Below are positions 16,176 to 25,953 of a stretch of 64,000 bases of DNA, piece by piece. The position numbers were made by a program, and so were the translations under genes. Under the pieces are notes generated by a model. That model ran no database searches, was not told the origin of the DNA, and saw only the letters and a program-made list of their open reading frames with translations. The stretch spans positions 1,247,501-1,311,500 of the forward strand of contig NZ_CP140153.1 of NCBI RefSeq assembly GCF_034479635.1. Reading direction: 5' to 3'. The stretch is from Guyparkeria halophila. Its GTDB lineage: Bacteria; Pseudomonadota; Gammaproteobacteria; Halothiobacillales; Halothiobacillaceae. Position 1 is the stretch's first letter. Every line of letters begins with the position of its first letter.

Positions 16176-18752
16176 TCAGTCGGTCTGACGGCTTGGCTGG
16201 ATCTCGGGCACCGGATAGCTGGGTAGCTTGCCGTGCATGAACTCGCCGTCCCAGTAGTCCTCGTCGAAGGGTCGGGAGAAGACGAATCCCTGGATCTGCA
16301 GGCGACTGCCGAACTTGCGCAATTCGACCAGTTGCTGCGGTGTTTCCACGCCTTCGATCACCACCTCGAACTCGAGTTTTTCCGCCATCGCGAGGATCGA
16401 TTCGAGCAGCTTGCGCGCGTCCTCGCTGCGCTCGATCTCGTCGACGAACTGCTTGTCGATCTTGAGCTTCGAGATCGGCAGGTTGTTGAGGTAGGCCAGT
16501 GACGAGTGGCCGGTACCGAAATCGTCGATGGCGATGGCAAACCCATGCATGGCCAATTGGTGCAGGCGTTCGGCCAGCAGGCTCGGGTCGGAGCCGAAAT
16601 CGCTCTCGGTGATCTCGAGCACGATCGAGGAGGTGGGCAGGCCGGCGGCCTTGGCCAGCTGGATCAGGCGTTCGTCGACCTTGTCGAGCAGCAGCAGTTG
16701 CGGCGGGACGTTGATCGAGATGGTCAGTTCCTGGCCGGCCTGGCGCTGCCAGTCCGCGATGCGTCGACAGGCGTTGTTGAGCGCCCACTCGGTGAATTCC
16801 CCGATCAGGTTGTGCTCCTCGGCCAGCGGAATGAACTCGGCCGGCGAGATCCAGTCGCCGCGGTAACGCCAGCGCATCAGGGCCTCGAATCCCACCAGCG
16901 CGCCACTGGCCAGGGACACCTGCGGCTGGTAGTGCACCCGGAGCTCGCGGTTGCCCAGTGCCTTGCCCAGTGCCTGGGTGAGCTCGAAGCGCCGCTGTGC
17001 GGCGTGGGTATGGCCCCCGGCGTGACCGATGATGCGGTTGCCGCCCTCTGCCTTGGCCTGCGAGAGTCCGTTGTCGGTGATGCGCAGCAACTCCTCGGCG
17101 GTCTGCCCCTCGGCGGGGAATTGCGCCGAGGTGACGCTGGCGCGGATATCCAGTCGGTAACCGGCCAGATCCACGCGTTGGGTGATGTGGGCATGGGCCT
17201 GGCGCATCGCCTCGTCGACCTTCGATTCCAGCTCGGCGGCATTGTTCGCGAAGATCAGGAAGGCGAATTCGTCCCCATCGATACGGGCGAGCAGGGCCCG
17301 CGGGTCGGTGATCTCGGCCAGGCGATCGCCCATGACCCGCAGAATGCGATCACCGAATCGTCGTCCCAAGGCCTCGTTGAAGGCGGTGAATCCGTCCAGA
17401 CCCAGGGCGACCAGGGCGAACGGTTGGTCCGGGTGGGTCTGGATCTGGGTATCGACCTGCTGCACGAAGTAGCCGCGGTTGAGGCGGTCGGTGACCCGGT
17501 CCTGGCGGGCAAGCGCCAGGACCTCGTTCTCGCGGGCACGGATCTCGGTGTGATCGTTGATCACCACGATCACGTGGCCGCGTTTTTCCCGCGGTTCGCC
17601 GACCAGCCGGATGGAAACCAGGGCAATCAGCGTCCTGTCGTCTTCCGGCCGGGTGAACTCGATCTCGCTGCGCCACTCGCCCTGTTCCAGGACGTGCTTC
17701 CAGATCGGCGCCACCACGTGGCTGGGCTGGTCGAGCAGGGTCTCCAGCAAGGGGCGTTCGGCCAGTTTGGTGGTGCTCATCTCGAGCAGTGATTCGGCCG
17801 CCGGGTTGGCGCGGCTGACGAAGCCCTGAATATCAGTCACGAGCACCGCTTCCTGTACCTCGTCGAAGACCGAGGCGGTCAGGGCCAGTGAGTCCTCGGC
17901 GCGCCGGCGACTCAGGGATTCCTTGTCGTGCTTCTTGAGCATCGCCTGGAGTTGCTCGCGGGAGTTCGACAGGCTGACCAGCGAGCTGCGGAACTGTTGC
18001 ACGGCGCGCGCGATCCGCCCCAGCTGGTCGCGGCGTTTCTGTTGGGCCCCGGCACTCGCCTGCTGGCCGGCGACGATGCGCTCGGTGATCTCGGCCAGCT
18101 GGCGGATCTGTCGGTTCGTCAGCCAGAGCACCAGCATCAGCAGCAGGGCTTGCAGCGCGACGAACACGATCAGGACGAACTGGTAATTTTCGGTGACCGC
18201 CGCATTGGCGCCGCGGATGGCCCGCATGGTCGATTCGAGTTCGTCGTTTGCCGCGTCTATCAGCCCGCCGAATCCGTCGGTCATGATCGCGGCTCGCTGT
18301 TCGGCCAGCCGAGTCTGAATGCGTGCCACCTGGTCACTCTGAGCCGAGGCGACACTCTGGTTGGCCTCGACCAGGCTGCGCGCCTGGGTTTCGATCGAAT
18401 CGGCGAGCCGGTTGATGGCGCCGGGGTGGTTTTCTCGTAGCGGGGCCAGGGCCACGCTGCCGCGAATGGCCGAGGCGATCTGGGTGAGCTCGGTGCGGAG
18501 ATCGGAGACATCGCGGCGAGCGCCTGGCGCGAATCCGGCGACCTCGCGTTCGACCTTGGCGGCGACGCCGGCGTACTCGTTTCGGATCTGCTCGATCGAC
18601 TTTTGCGTCTCGACGAAGCCGCGGCTGGCCTCGGCGAAGGTCTCGACGTTCGACTGGGCCAGACTGCCCAGGTAGAAGACCAGGCCGGCACTCAGGGCCA
18701 ACTGGGCGAGGATGAAGAGCAGAAATTGTAGCGGCAGGGGGAGCAGTCGCAT
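16176..18752 (-). CDS. membrane PAS-GGDEF-EAL protein, probable c-di-GMP phosphodiesterase
   Basis: The 858-residue protein has a transmembrane helix (about 8-30), a periplasmic helical sensor region (30-190), a second helix (192-212), a HAMP-like/coiled coil segment, a PAS domain (about 292-400), a GGDEF domain (about 412-575) and an EAL domain (about 590-850). The EAL domain keeps the catalytic set: EAL 623-625, Asn681, EITE from 713, Asp743-Asp744, Lys764 and EGVET from 800. The GGDEF domain looks degenerate: DGDEF at 492-496, GLDGF at 451-455 in place of DLDxF, and no GH after it. I infer that it degrades c-di-GMP in response to a periplasmic signal, with the GGDEF domain perhaps regulatory. 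Confidence 0.88.
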   Translation of the reverse strand: MRLLPLPLQFLLFILAQLALSAGLVFYLGSLAQSNVETFAEASRGFVETQKSIEQIRNEYAGVAAKVEREVAGFAPGARRDVSDLRTELTQIASAIRGSVALAPLRENHPGAINRLADSIETQARSLVEANQSVASAQSDQVARIQTRLAEQRAAIMTDGFGGLIDAANDELESTMRAIRGANAAVTENYQFVLIVFVALQALLLMLVLWLTNRQIRQLAEITERIVAGQQASAGAQQKRRDQLGRIARAVQQFRSSLVSLSNSREQLQAMLKKHDKESLSRRRAEDSLALTASVFDEVQEAVLVTDIQGFVSRANPAAESLLEMSTTKLAERPLLETLLDQPSHVVAPIWKHVLEQGEWRSEIEFTRPEDDRTLIALVSIRLVGEPREKRGHVIVVINDHTEIRARENEVLALARQDRVTDRLNRGYFVQQVDTQIQTHPDQPFALVALGLDGFTAFNEALGRRFGDRILRVMGDRLAEITDPRALLARIDGDEFAFLIFANNAAELESKVDEAMRQAHAHITQRVDLAGYRLDIRASVTSAQFPAEGQTAEELLRITDNGLSQAKAEGGNRIIGHAGGHTHAAQRRFELTQALGKALGNRELRVHYQPQVSLASGALVGFEALMRWRYRGDWISPAEFIPLAEEHNLIGEFTEWALNNACRRIADWQRQAGQELTISINVPPQLLLLDKVDERLIQLAKAAGLPTSSIVLEITESDFGSDPSLLAERLHQLAMHGFAIAIDDFGTGHSSLAYLNNLPISKLKIDKQFVDEIERSEDARKLLESILAMAEKLEFEVVIEGVETPQQLVELRKFGSRLQIQGFVFSRPFDEDYWDGEFMHGKLPSYPVPEIQPSRQTD

Positions 18753-18827
18753 TCGGGTCGTCCTGGTTCCGTGTTCGGTCGCATTCCGTTGGTCCGGCCC
18801 GTGGGCGGGTCGGCAGCCGCGCTAAGA

Positions 18828-19289
18828 CTACGCGGTGCGCTCAGAGTTTCGCGCAAGGGCATCCCCGAGTCCAGCGGCGATCGGCTGGATGCGGGCGAGC
18901 AGTTCGATCGGTTTCATCGGTTCGCGTTCGCCGGCCCCCCAGACTACCCCTGGCCAGGCCGGATCGTCACCGAACCGAACCACGCAATGCAGATGGAGCT
19001 GGTCAACGAGGTTGCCGATCGCCCCCGTGTTGAGCCGATCCGGGTGGTAGAGGTATTCGAGGGTCTCGCTCAGGGCCTGAAGGCCGGCAAGCGCCTCGTT
19101 GCGCCAGTCGGGCGGGAGTCGATGCAGTTGCTCGGCACCGGGATGCATCGGCACGATCAGGGTCCAGACAAAACGTCGGTCGTTGATCAGCCGAAACTGC
19201 AGCCGGCCATGATCGAATATCGGGAAGCTGTCGGCCTTGAGACGCGGGTGCAGGCACCAATCCGCGGGGGTGGTGTGGTCATCGCTCAT
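18828..19289 (-). CDS. HIT-family nucleotide hydrolase/transferase
   Basis: This 153-residue protein resembles the bacterial HIT subfamily with QLHLHCVVRFGDDPAWPGVVWG near the middle, containing the histidine-x-histidine of the HIT motif; the third position is Cys-Val rather than His. HIT enzymes cleave nucleotide phosphate bonds (for example diadenosine polyphosphates or AMP adducts). The start overlaps the stop of the MotB-like gene by four bases (ATGA), so it is the third gene of the motA-motB-HIT unit. Confidence 0.8.
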   Translation of the reverse strand: MSDDHTTPADWCLHPRLKADSFPIFDHGRLQFRLINDRRFVWTLIVPMHPGAEQLHRLPPDWRNEALAGLQALSETLEYLYHPDRLNTGAIGNLVDQLHLHCVVRFGDDPAWPGVVWGAGEREPMKPIELLARIQPIAAGLGDALARNSERTA

Positions 19290-20275
19290 CGTGCATTCTC
19301 CTCGGCGGCGGGCAGCTCCAGCACCAGATCCACGCGGCGGTTCTCGGCGCGTCCGGCGGCGGTGCCGTTGCCGGCGATGGGCTGGGTATCGGCCAGTCCG
19401 ACCGCATGCAGCCGGCGGGGGCGGATGCCGGCATCGATCAACTCGCGCACCACGGCCGCGGCCCGGGCTGCCGACAGCTCCCAGTTGGAGGGGTAACGCC
19501 AGGTCTGGATGGGCCGATTGTCGGTATGGCCCTCGACGGTGATGCGATAGTCGCTGTCGTCCAGACGATCGGCCAATCGGGTCAGCAACTCGCGCCCCGC
19601 TTGCGACAGGCCGGCCTCGGCGGTGGGGAAGAGGATATTATCCTTGACGCGCAACTGCACCCGGTCGGCGATGGTCGAGACCTCGACGTCGTCGCCCATG
19701 TCCGCGAATTGCCCGGCCAGGGCTCGAGCCTGGTCCGCGGCCTTGTCGTTCGCCGTTTCATTGGCCTGGCCGCCTGAATCCCTGCCAGCGGCATCCATGG
19801 TCGAACCGGCCGTCCGATCGGGGGCTTGTTGGTGGGATTCGGCATCGCCCGGTTCGGCGAACAGTCGCTCGTGGCGCTCGCCGATCAGGGCATCGCCGCT
19901 GGCGGTGCGGGCGTCCGGGTTTGGCTTGTCGCCCCCGATGACCGTCTCGGGCGGGTCGGTGTCGCCGGTGGCGTCGCTGGCGGCCGGCTGGTCGGTGTTG
20001 GCCGGCTGGTTGGTCTGCGCGCCGCTGCCCGGCTCGATCGGATTCTGTGCCTTGTGCTGGTAGGCGTAGGCGGCAAGCAGGACGAACAGGGTCAGCAACA
20101 AGGTCATCAGGTCGACCATGGTCAGCAACCAGTAGTTCTGATCGTCCTCGACCTGACGGGCGTCGGGTTCCCAGCCCTCGCTCCACGGCCGTCCGCCGTC
20201 ACGGGCGGCCGCGGCGACCCGAGCCTCCTGGAGTTCGAGTTCCTGCTTGCTGGGGTCGGCGCTCACGCCGTTCAC
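19286..20275 (-). CDS. motB: MotB/OmpA-domain stator-like protein
   Basis: The 329-residue protein has one transmembrane helix near residues 49-70 with Asp55 (WLLTMVDLMTLLLTLF), equivalent to the proton-accepting Asp of MotB. A long, low-complexity polar linker (about 75-170) follows, then a C-terminal OmpA-like peptidoglycan-binding domain with VEGHTDNRPI and YPSNWELSAARAAAVV. The start is GTG at 20275, overlapping the motA stop (GTGA). It would form an ion channel with the MotA-like partner. No flagellar gene is nearby, so it may be a second stator or serve another ion-driven machine. Confidence 0.85.
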   Translation of the reverse strand: MNGVSADPSKQELELQEARVAAAARDGGRPWSEGWEPDARQVEDDQNYWLLTMVDLMTLLLTLFVLLAAYAYQHKAQNPIEPGSGAQTNQPANTDQPAASDATGDTDPPETVIGGDKPNPDARTASGDALIGERHERLFAEPGDAESHQQAPDRTAGSTMDAAGRDSGGQANETANDKAADQARALAGQFADMGDDVEVSTIADRVQLRVKDNILFPTAEAGLSQAGRELLTRLADRLDDSDYRITVEGHTDNRPIQTWRYPSNWELSAARAAAVVRELIDAGIRPRRLHAVGLADTQPIAGNGTAAGRAENRRVDLVLELPAAEENAR

Positions 20276-21126
20276 TCGCTGGCCTGTCTCGGGCGCCGGC
20301 GCGGACTCGCGCTGCGGCCACCGGATCGCCCCTTGCTGCGACTGCGTTGGCGGTCGCCGTCACGCAGTTCATCCTCGCTCTGGGCGAGGAACGAACCGAG
20401 GGTCTCGCGGATGAAGGCCGGCGAGCGCTCTTCCTGCATCAGCAGCACGCCCTCGACCATCATGTTCATCAACATCACACGCTGCTCGGTACGGCGCTCG
20501 AGCTTGAGTGCGATCGGCTTGAACAACATGTTCGACAGCAGGATGCCGTAGAGCGTGGTGATGAGCGCGAGCGCCATGTTGGTGCCGATGGCGCCGAACT
20601 GGTCGGCATCCATGGCCGAGAGCATGTTGATCAGTCCGAGTAGGGTGCCGAGCATGCCGAAGGCCGGTGCGAAGGTGGCCATGGTGCGGAAGATCTGTGC
20701 CTCGGCCCGTTCGCGGGCACGCATGCGGGCGATGCGCCATTGCAGCAGGGTGATCAGGTCCTCGGAAGACGCGCCGTCCAACACCATCTGCATGCCCGAG
20801 CGGAGGAACGGATTCTTGATGCGATTGAGTTTCTCGTCCGCCCGGCTGATCTGGCCCTGGAACTTGAGCTTGGAGACCTCGACCAGCTCGTTGATGTCGC
20901 GTTCGGCGTAGAGTCGCTCGTTCTTGAGCACGATGCCGAACACGCGAAAGACCCGCAGCACCTCGTGCAGCGGGTAGCTCACCAGGGTGGCCGCCACCGT
21001 CCCGCCGACGACCAGCAACAGGCCCGGCAGGTTGAGGAAATTGGCGGGATCCTCGGCGGAGAGGCCAATGGCGGCGACCACGATCGCGAGGCCGGAGAAC
21101 ATGCCGAGTAGCGTGCTGGGATTCAA
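20272..21126 (-). CDS. motA: MotA-like stator subunit
   Basis: The 284-residue protein has four membrane segments in the MotA/PomA arrangement: helices at about 7-25 and 33-52, a cytoplasmic loop, then TMATFAPAFGMLGTLLGLINML and NMALALITTLYGILLSNMLFKP. The cytoplasmic tail is strongly basic (SRSKGRSGGRSASPRRRPR), which is unusual. The predicted start is TTG at 21126, with GAGGA nine bases upstream; it gives the family-like N-terminus NPSTLLGMFSG. It is the first gene of the motA-motB-HIT unit. Confidence 0.87.
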   Translation of the reverse strand: MNPSTLLGMFSGLAIVVAAIGLSAEDPANFLNLPGLLLVVGGTVAATLVSYPLHEVLRVFRVFGIVLKNERLYAERDINELVEVSKLKFQGQISRADEKLNRIKNPFLRSGMQMVLDGASSEDLITLLQWRIARMRARERAEAQIFRTMATFAPAFGMLGTLLGLINMLSAMDADQFGAIGTNMALALITTLYGILLSNMLFKPIALKLERRTEQRVMLMNMMVEGVLLMQEERSPAFIRETLGSFLAQSEDELRDGDRQRSRSKGRSGGRSASPRRRPRQASE

Positions 21127-21428
21127 AGGTCTCGGTCCTCGAGGATTGGCGATACGGCAAGCAAGGGTGCCCGAAGCAAACGGGCCGGAACAAGACGGGC
21201 CTCGAGCAAGGCTACGAGCGACGCCATCAACAACGGCGACAAGGCAAACGATAGCATTCCCGTCGAGGTCATCGAGCCGGATCCCGTGCGCTGGACGGGG
21301 AACCGTGGCGATCGCGTAATGCGGTCGAGTGCCGGATTCGTCCTTGCCTGGTGCTTATCTTTAAGATCGACCAACGGGACAGATTCTTGAGGCCCGGTTT
21401 CATCTCAATGGCACACAGGAGACGCCGC
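21127..21428. other. divergent intergenic region, motA / TatD-like gene
   Basis: These 302 bases separate two divergent genes and should contain both promoters. I see no gene, no strong hairpin and no convincing -35/-10 pair. The reverse frame open from 21374 is judged a shadow. Confidence 0.4.
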
Positions 21429-22256
21429 GTGGAGTTGATTGATACCCATTGCCATCTGGAAGCGGCGGCGTTTGCCGACGATCTCGACGAGGTGCTCGGG
21501 CATGCGCTGGCTAGTGGGGTAACCGGAATCGTGGCGGTGGGGGTGTCTCCTGCCGACTTTGGCGACCAGTGTCGGGCCATGGCGCAGGCCCGCGGCGCGG
21601 GCTTGTCTGCCTGGGGGGCGTTCGGAACGCATCCCTGGTGGAGCGATCGGGTGGGTGTCGATGAGGCCCTTGCCGGCCTGGACCGTCAGTGGCAGTCGGA
21701 CGAGCCACCCATCGCCGTGGGCGAGATCGGCCTGGACTTTGCGCAACCGACTCTCGATGCCGACGGGCAGAATGCGCTCTTTACCGCCCAACTCGACTGG
21801 GCTGCCGAGCGGGACCTGCCGGTCATCCTGCACGAGCGCAAGTCCGCCGATCGATTGCTGTACTGGCTGCGACGCCATCGCCATGCCGGCGGCGTGGTGC
21901 ACGGGTTCACCGGATCGCAGCAGCAGGCCGAGCAATTCATCGAACAGGGGTTCTACCTCGGCGTGGGCGGGGCGATCACGCACCCCGGCGCCCATCGCAT
22001 GCACCGGATGATGCGAGAGCTGTCGCTGGATTCGCTGGTGCTGGAAACCGATGCCCCCAATCAACCGGGCCACGCGCATCGCGGTGAGCGCAATCTGCCC
22101 GGCTATCTGCCGGAGAACCTCGCCAGCCTGGCCGAATTGCGCGGCATGGAGGCGGATGAATTGCTCGAGCATCTCAATCGCAACACTCGGCGACTGTTCA
22201 AGGACCGACTTGGCTACAATGCCGCCGACTCAAACAATCGGACCGAGCCAACGTGA
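21429..22256 (+). CDS. TatD-family metal-dependent hydrolase (YjjV-like)
   Basis: From GTG at 21429 the protein is 275 residues. AGGAG lies eight bases upstream of this GTG, which decides the start over the open frame from 21351. The TatD metal ligands are present: DTHCHLE at the N-terminus, GEIGLDF, ILHERKS, VHGFTGS and LETDAP near the end. Family members are Mg-dependent nucleases with 3'-5' exonuclease or DNA-repair activity, and in some cases D-aminoacyl hydrolase activity. The stop overlaps the tcdA start by four bases. Confidence 0.9.
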   Translation: MELIDTHCHLEAAAFADDLDEVLGHALASGVTGIVAVGVSPADFGDQCRAMAQARGAGLSAWGAFGTHPWWSDRVGVDEALAGLDRQWQSDEPPIAVGEIGLDFAQPTLDADGQNALFTAQLDWAAERDLPVILHERKSADRLLYWLRRHRHAGGVVHGFTGSQQQAEQFIEQGFYLGVGGAITHPGAHRMHRMMRELSLDSLVLETDAPNQPGHAHRGERNLPGYLPENLASLAELRGMEADELLEHLNRNTRRLFKDRLGYNAADSNNRTEPT

Positions 22257-22990
22257 CTGCCATCAACCCCGTCGACGAACGTACCGAACTGCTCATCGGA
22301 GAGGAGGGTCTTCAACGCCTGCGGGCCGCAACCGTACTGGTCGCCGGGTTGGGCGGCGTGGGTGGGGCGGCCGCCGAGTCGCTGGCCCGCGCCGGGGTGG
22401 GGCGGCTGATCCTGCTGGATCATGATCAGTTCGTCGCCTCGAACCTTAATCGCCAGTTGCTCGCCACCGGTGCTGTGATCGGGCGGGGCAAGGCCGAGGT
22501 GGCGGTCGAGCGGCTGGCCTCGATCCGTGACGACATTGAACTCGTGCCGAGCTCGGACTTTCTCGACGTCTCGGGCGTGGAAGGTTTTCTGGAGCGGCAT
22601 CGGCCGGATTTCATCGCCGACTGCATCGACTCGATCGCGGTCAAGGCGCGTCTGTTGGCCGTGGCCCGGGAGCAGGGGTGTGGCACATTCACGGCATTGG
22701 GGGCGGGCAATCGCCTCGATCCGCGCCAGATGCAGGTCGGGCAACTCGATCAGGTGCATGGCTGCGGGTTGGGATCGGTACTGCGGCGCAAGCTGAGAAG
22801 GGCGGGCGCCCCGGTCGATTTCCCGGTGGTCTACTCGACCGAAACCCCACGCAAGCCGGCCCCGCATCAGCCCACCGACGACGGCAGCCAGCCGCGCGCG
22901 GTCAACGGCACCATCAGCTACCTGCCCAACCTGTTCGGCCACATGGTGGCCGGTGAGATCATCCGACGGTTGCTGGAAGGGGAAGGCTGA
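22253..22990 (+). CDS. tcdA: tRNA threonylcarbamoyladenosine dehydratase
   Basis: TcdA (CsdL) converts the t6A base of tRNA to its cyclic form, using ATP. The 245-residue E1-like protein has the nucleotide-binding loop VLVAGLGGVGGAAAESLARAGVG, LLDHDQFVASNLNRQL, and DCIDSIAVKARLL, all typical of the MoeB/ThiF fold. The start is GTG at 22253, overlapping the TatD-like stop (GTGA). The gene faces pyrC' convergently, with only 15 bases between them. Confidence 0.92.
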   Translation: MTAINPVDERTELLIGEEGLQRLRAATVLVAGLGGVGGAAAESLARAGVGRLILLDHDQFVASNLNRQLLATGAVIGRGKAEVAVERLASIRDDIELVPSSDFLDVSGVEGFLERHRPDFIADCIDSIAVKARLLAVAREQGCGTFTALGAGNRLDPRQMQVGQLDQVHGCGLGSVLRRKLRRAGAPVDFPVVYSTETPRKPAPHQPTDDGSQPRAVNGTISYLPNLFGHMVAGEIIRRLLEGEG

Positions 22991-23005
22991 GCGCCTCCCG
23001 ACCCC

Positions 23006-24376
23006 TCACGGCTCGCGCAGGAACACGCGCCGACCGTTGACCCAGGTGGTTTCGACTTGGTGGGCGAAATCCCAGCCCGCAAACGGCGTGTTCTCGCCGG
23101 CGCTGGCCATGCCGGTCGAGTCGAGACTCCACATGGCATCCGGATCGATCAGGGTGAGATCGGCGCGCTGACCCACGGCGATCGAGCCGGCATCGGAAAG
23201 CCCGAACAGGGCCGCCGGGCGGGTAGCGAGCGAGTCGATCGCGCGATCGAAGTCGATCACCCCTTCCTCGACCAGTTTCATCACCAACGGCAGCAGGGTT
23301 TCGAGCCCCGAGACGCCGGGCTCGGTCTCCGGGAAGGGAGCGAGCTTGGCATCCGGTTCGTGCGGCTGATGATCCGAGACGACGGTGTCGATCAGCCCCT
23401 CGGCCAGCCCGCGGCGCAGCGCATCGCGGTCGCGAATGGTCCGCAGCGGCGGAATCACATGGCTGTTGGGATCGAGCGCATCCGTATCCATCTCGGTGAG
23501 CCAGAGATGGTGGGCGGAGACGCCGGCGGTGATCGGCAGGCCATCGGCCTTGGCCCGCTCGATCAGCTTGAGTGCCGCGGCCGAGGAGAGCTGCGGCACG
23601 TGTACCCGCGCGCCGGTCTCGCTGATCATGGCGATCAATTGGGCCAGCGGCGCGGTCTCGGCCGAGACCGGCAGGCCGGGCAAGCCCAACCGGGTCGCCA
23701 CCGCGCCGTCGTGGGCGCAGCCGCGCGCGGAGAGCGACGGATCCAGCGGCTGGAGCAGCACCTGCAGGTCGAAGGTGGCGGCGTATTCCAGCGCGCGGCG
23801 CATCAGGCGCAGATCCTGGAAGGGGTAGTGCGCATTCGAGATCGCGACACAGCCGCCGGCGTCGAGTGCCGCCATCTCGGCAAGCAGCTCGCCATCCAGT
23901 TGCTGGGTCATCGCGCCGATGGCCACCACGCGGGCGCGTCCGGCCAACTGGGCGCGACGCTTGATATAGCGCGCGACCGCGACGGTATCGAGTACCGGGA
24001 TGGTGTCGGGCGGCATGACCACGGTGGTGATCCCGCCGGCAACGGCAGCGGCGCTCTCGGTGGCGATGGTGGCCTTGTGCTCATGGCCCGGCTCGCGCAG
24101 GCGCGCCCAGCCGTCGATGACGCCGGGGATCAGCCAGTGGCCCTCCGCGCATACATGCTCGGCGGTATCGGCCGGCCAGTCGCCGGGTGCCTCGCCGATC
24201 CCGACGATGCGCCCGCCACCGAGATAGATATCGCTGGTGGTATCGAGCCCATTTGACGGATCACGCAACCGCGCGCCGCGGATGACCCAGCGATCGCAGT
24301 CGATGCCCTCGCGACAGCCCTCCGGGTGGCGCACCGGGTCGTAGTCCAAGCCGAGATTTTCCGGTGCGTCCTTCAT
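23006..24376 (-). CDS. pyrC': catalytically inactive dihydroorotase-like subunit PyrC'
   Basis: The 456-residue protein has the dihydroorotase fold and order of motifs but has lost the metal ligands. The DxHxH motif is DGWAR (Asp88, Trp90, Arg92). The MPNT motif reads MPPD. The histidine motif HICHVS has become VHVPQLSS. This is the pattern of PyrC' of Pseudomonas, a non-catalytic partner needed for assembly or activity of aspartate carbamoyltransferase. The start at 24376 overlaps the pyrB stop by four bases (ATGA) and is preceded by GGAGAG. A real dihydroorotase must be encoded elsewhere. Confidence 0.9.
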   Translation of the reverse strand: MKDAPENLGLDYDPVRHPEGCREGIDCDRWVIRGARLRDPSNGLDTTSDIYLGGGRIVGIGEAPGDWPADTAEHVCAEGHWLIPGVIDGWARLREPGHEHKATIATESAAAVAGGITTVVMPPDTIPVLDTVAVARYIKRRAQLAGRARVVAIGAMTQQLDGELLAEMAALDAGGCVAISNAHYPFQDLRLMRRALEYAATFDLQVLLQPLDPSLSARGCAHDGAVATRLGLPGLPVSAETAPLAQLIAMISETGARVHVPQLSSAAALKLIERAKADGLPITAGVSAHHLWLTEMDTDALDPNSHVIPPLRTIRDRDALRRGLAEGLIDTVVSDHQPHEPDAKLAPFPETEPGVSGLETLLPLVMKLVEEGVIDFDRAIDSLATRPAALFGLSDAGSIAVGQRADLTLIDPDAMWSLDSTGMASAGENTPFAGWDFAHQVETTWVNGRRVFLREP

Positions 24377-25386
24377 GTGGTCTCTCCCCGGTTGGCGCTC
24401 ATGCACAGGCTCATTACCGCCATACGTACGCCGATGCCGTTGGATACCTGCTCGAGAATCACCGACTGCGGCCCGTCGGCGACCGACGATTCGATTTCCA
24501 CGCCACGGTTGGCGGGGCCCGGATGCATGACCATCGCGTCGGGCTTGGCCCAGGCGAGCTTCTCCTCGGTCAGCCCGTAGAGGCGGTAGAACTCTTCCTC
24601 GCTGGGTAGCAGGCCTGCCTCCATGCGTTCGCGCTGCAGGCGCAGCATGATGATCACGTCGACGTCCTTGAGGCCCTCGCGCATGTCGTGAAATACGCGT
24701 ACGCCGAGTTTCTCGACATCGGTAGGAATCAGGGTGCGCGGGGCGATCACGCGCAGCTCGCCGACGTTGAGCGAGTTGAGCACGTGCATCTGCGAGCGGG
24801 CGACGCGCGAATGGCGGATGTCGCCGACGATCGCCACGCGCAGCGGCGTGAAATCGCCCTTGTGCCGGCGGATCGTGAAGGCGTCCAGCAGGGCCTGGGT
24901 GGGGTGCGAGTGCCAGCCGTCACCGGCGTTGAGTACCGAGACATGCGGGGCGACATGCCGGGCGATGAAGTGCGCCGCGCCCGACTGCTCGTGGCGAACG
25001 ACGAACATGTCGGCCTGCATCGCCTCGATATTGCGCAGCGTGTCGAGCAGGCTTTCGCCCTTCTTGGTCGCCGAGGTGGCGAGATTGAGGTTGAGCACGT
25101 CGGCCGACAGGCGCTTGGCGGCGAGCTCGAAGGTGGTGCGGGTCCGGGTCGAGGACTCGAAGAACAGGTTGACCACGGTCCGCCCGCGCAAGAGCGGCAC
25201 CTTCTTGATCTCGCGATCGGTGACCGAGACGAAGCCCTCGGCGGTGTCGAGTATGCGGGTGATCCACTGCGGACCGAGCCCCTCGATGGTGAGCAGGTGG
25301 CGCAGGTGGCCCTGTTCGTCGAACTGGATCGCCCATGGATCCGGGGCAAATTTGGGGATCTTGGGGCGGACGAATTTCACGGCCAT
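24373..25386 (-). CDS. pyrB: aspartate carbamoyltransferase catalytic subunit
   Basis: PyrB joins carbamoyl phosphate and aspartate in the second step of pyrimidine synthesis. The 337-residue protein has the carbamoyl-phosphate motif [29 protein letters not shown], and [12 protein letters not shown]. The N-terminal extension of about 30 residues is typical of the class that complexes with PyrC'. It is preceded by pyrR (five bases) and overlaps pyrC'. Confidence 0.97.
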   Translation of the reverse strand: MAVKFVRPKIPKFAPDPWAIQFDEQGHLRHLLTIEGLGPQWITRILDTAEGFVSVTDREIKKVPLLRGRTVVNLFFESSTRTRTTFELAAKRLSADVLNLNLATSATKKGESLLDTLRNIEAMQADMFVVRHEQSGAAHFIARHVAPHVSVLNAGDGWHSHPTQALLDAFTIRRHKGDFTPLRVAIVGDIRHSRVARSQMHVLNSLNVGELRVIAPRTLIPTDVEKLGVRVFHDMREGLKDVDVIIMLRLQRERMEAGLLPSEEEFYRLYGLTEEKLAWAKPDAMVMHPGPANRGVEIESSVADGPQSVILEQVSNGIGVRMAVMSLCMSANRGETT

Positions 25387-25391
25387 GGCGC

Positions 25392-25913
25392 TCAGCTCTC
25401 CTTGCTCGACACGAGGCGGGCAGTCATCGGGTCCGGCCCGTCGACGTGAATCTGCTCGTCGGGTCCGAGGTTGAGTTCCTGGCCGGCCCAGTCCGCGCAG
25501 ATCGGCAGTTCGCGGCCGTCGCGCTGGTAGAGCACCGCCAGGGCGATCCGGCGTGGGCGGCCGTAGTCGAACAGCTCGTTCATCGCCGCCCGCACCGTGC
25601 GGCCGGTGAACAACACGTCGTCGACCAGGATGATATCGCGACCGTCGACATCCACCGACAGGTCCGAGGGGCTGACCTGGGGATGCAGGCCGAGTGTATT
25701 GAAATCATCACGATAGAAGGTGATGTTCAACCGACCCAACGGTTCGCTACAGCCCAGTGCGCGGTGCAGGGCATCGGCCACCCAGACCCCACCGGTGTGA
25801 ATGCCGACGATCAACGGATCGACCAGCGCGCCATCCTGCCGATCCGAGCGGATCTGGGCCTCGAGCCGGTCGATGGCCTCGTTCACGGGCAGCAGGCGGT
25901 CGGTCTGTGTCAT
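25392..25913 (-). CDS. pyrR: PyrR: pyrimidine regulator / uracil phosphoribosyltransferase
   Basis: The 173-residue protein is a type I phosphoribosyltransferase with the PRPP-binding motif [17 protein letters not shown]. In Bacillus, PyrR attenuates pyr mRNA and has uracil phosphoribosyltransferase activity. In Pseudomonas it sits, as here, upstream of pyrB and pyrC'. The start at 25913 is the family start; the frame is open to 26111 inside ruvX. No obvious PyrR-binding attenuator was found in the 40-base gap after ruvX. Confidence 0.92.
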   Translation of the reverse strand: MTQTDRLLPVNEAIDRLEAQIRSDRQDGALVDPLIVGIHTGGVWVADALHRALGCSEPLGRLNITFYRDDFNTLGLHPQVSPSDLSVDVDGRDIILVDDVLFTGRTVRAAMNELFDYGRPRRIALAVLYQRDGRELPICADWAGQELNLGPDEQIHVDGPDPMTARLVSSKES

Positions 25914-25953
25914 CGCTGGGATCCGGGTGAGATTGGTGTGGTGGCGAATTGTA

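Noticed and set aside
18828-21126. Zorya-type phage defence, suggested by MotA/MotB-like genes
   Set aside because: There is no ZorC or ZorD/ZorE homologue nearby; the third gene is a HIT protein and neighbours are housekeeping genes.
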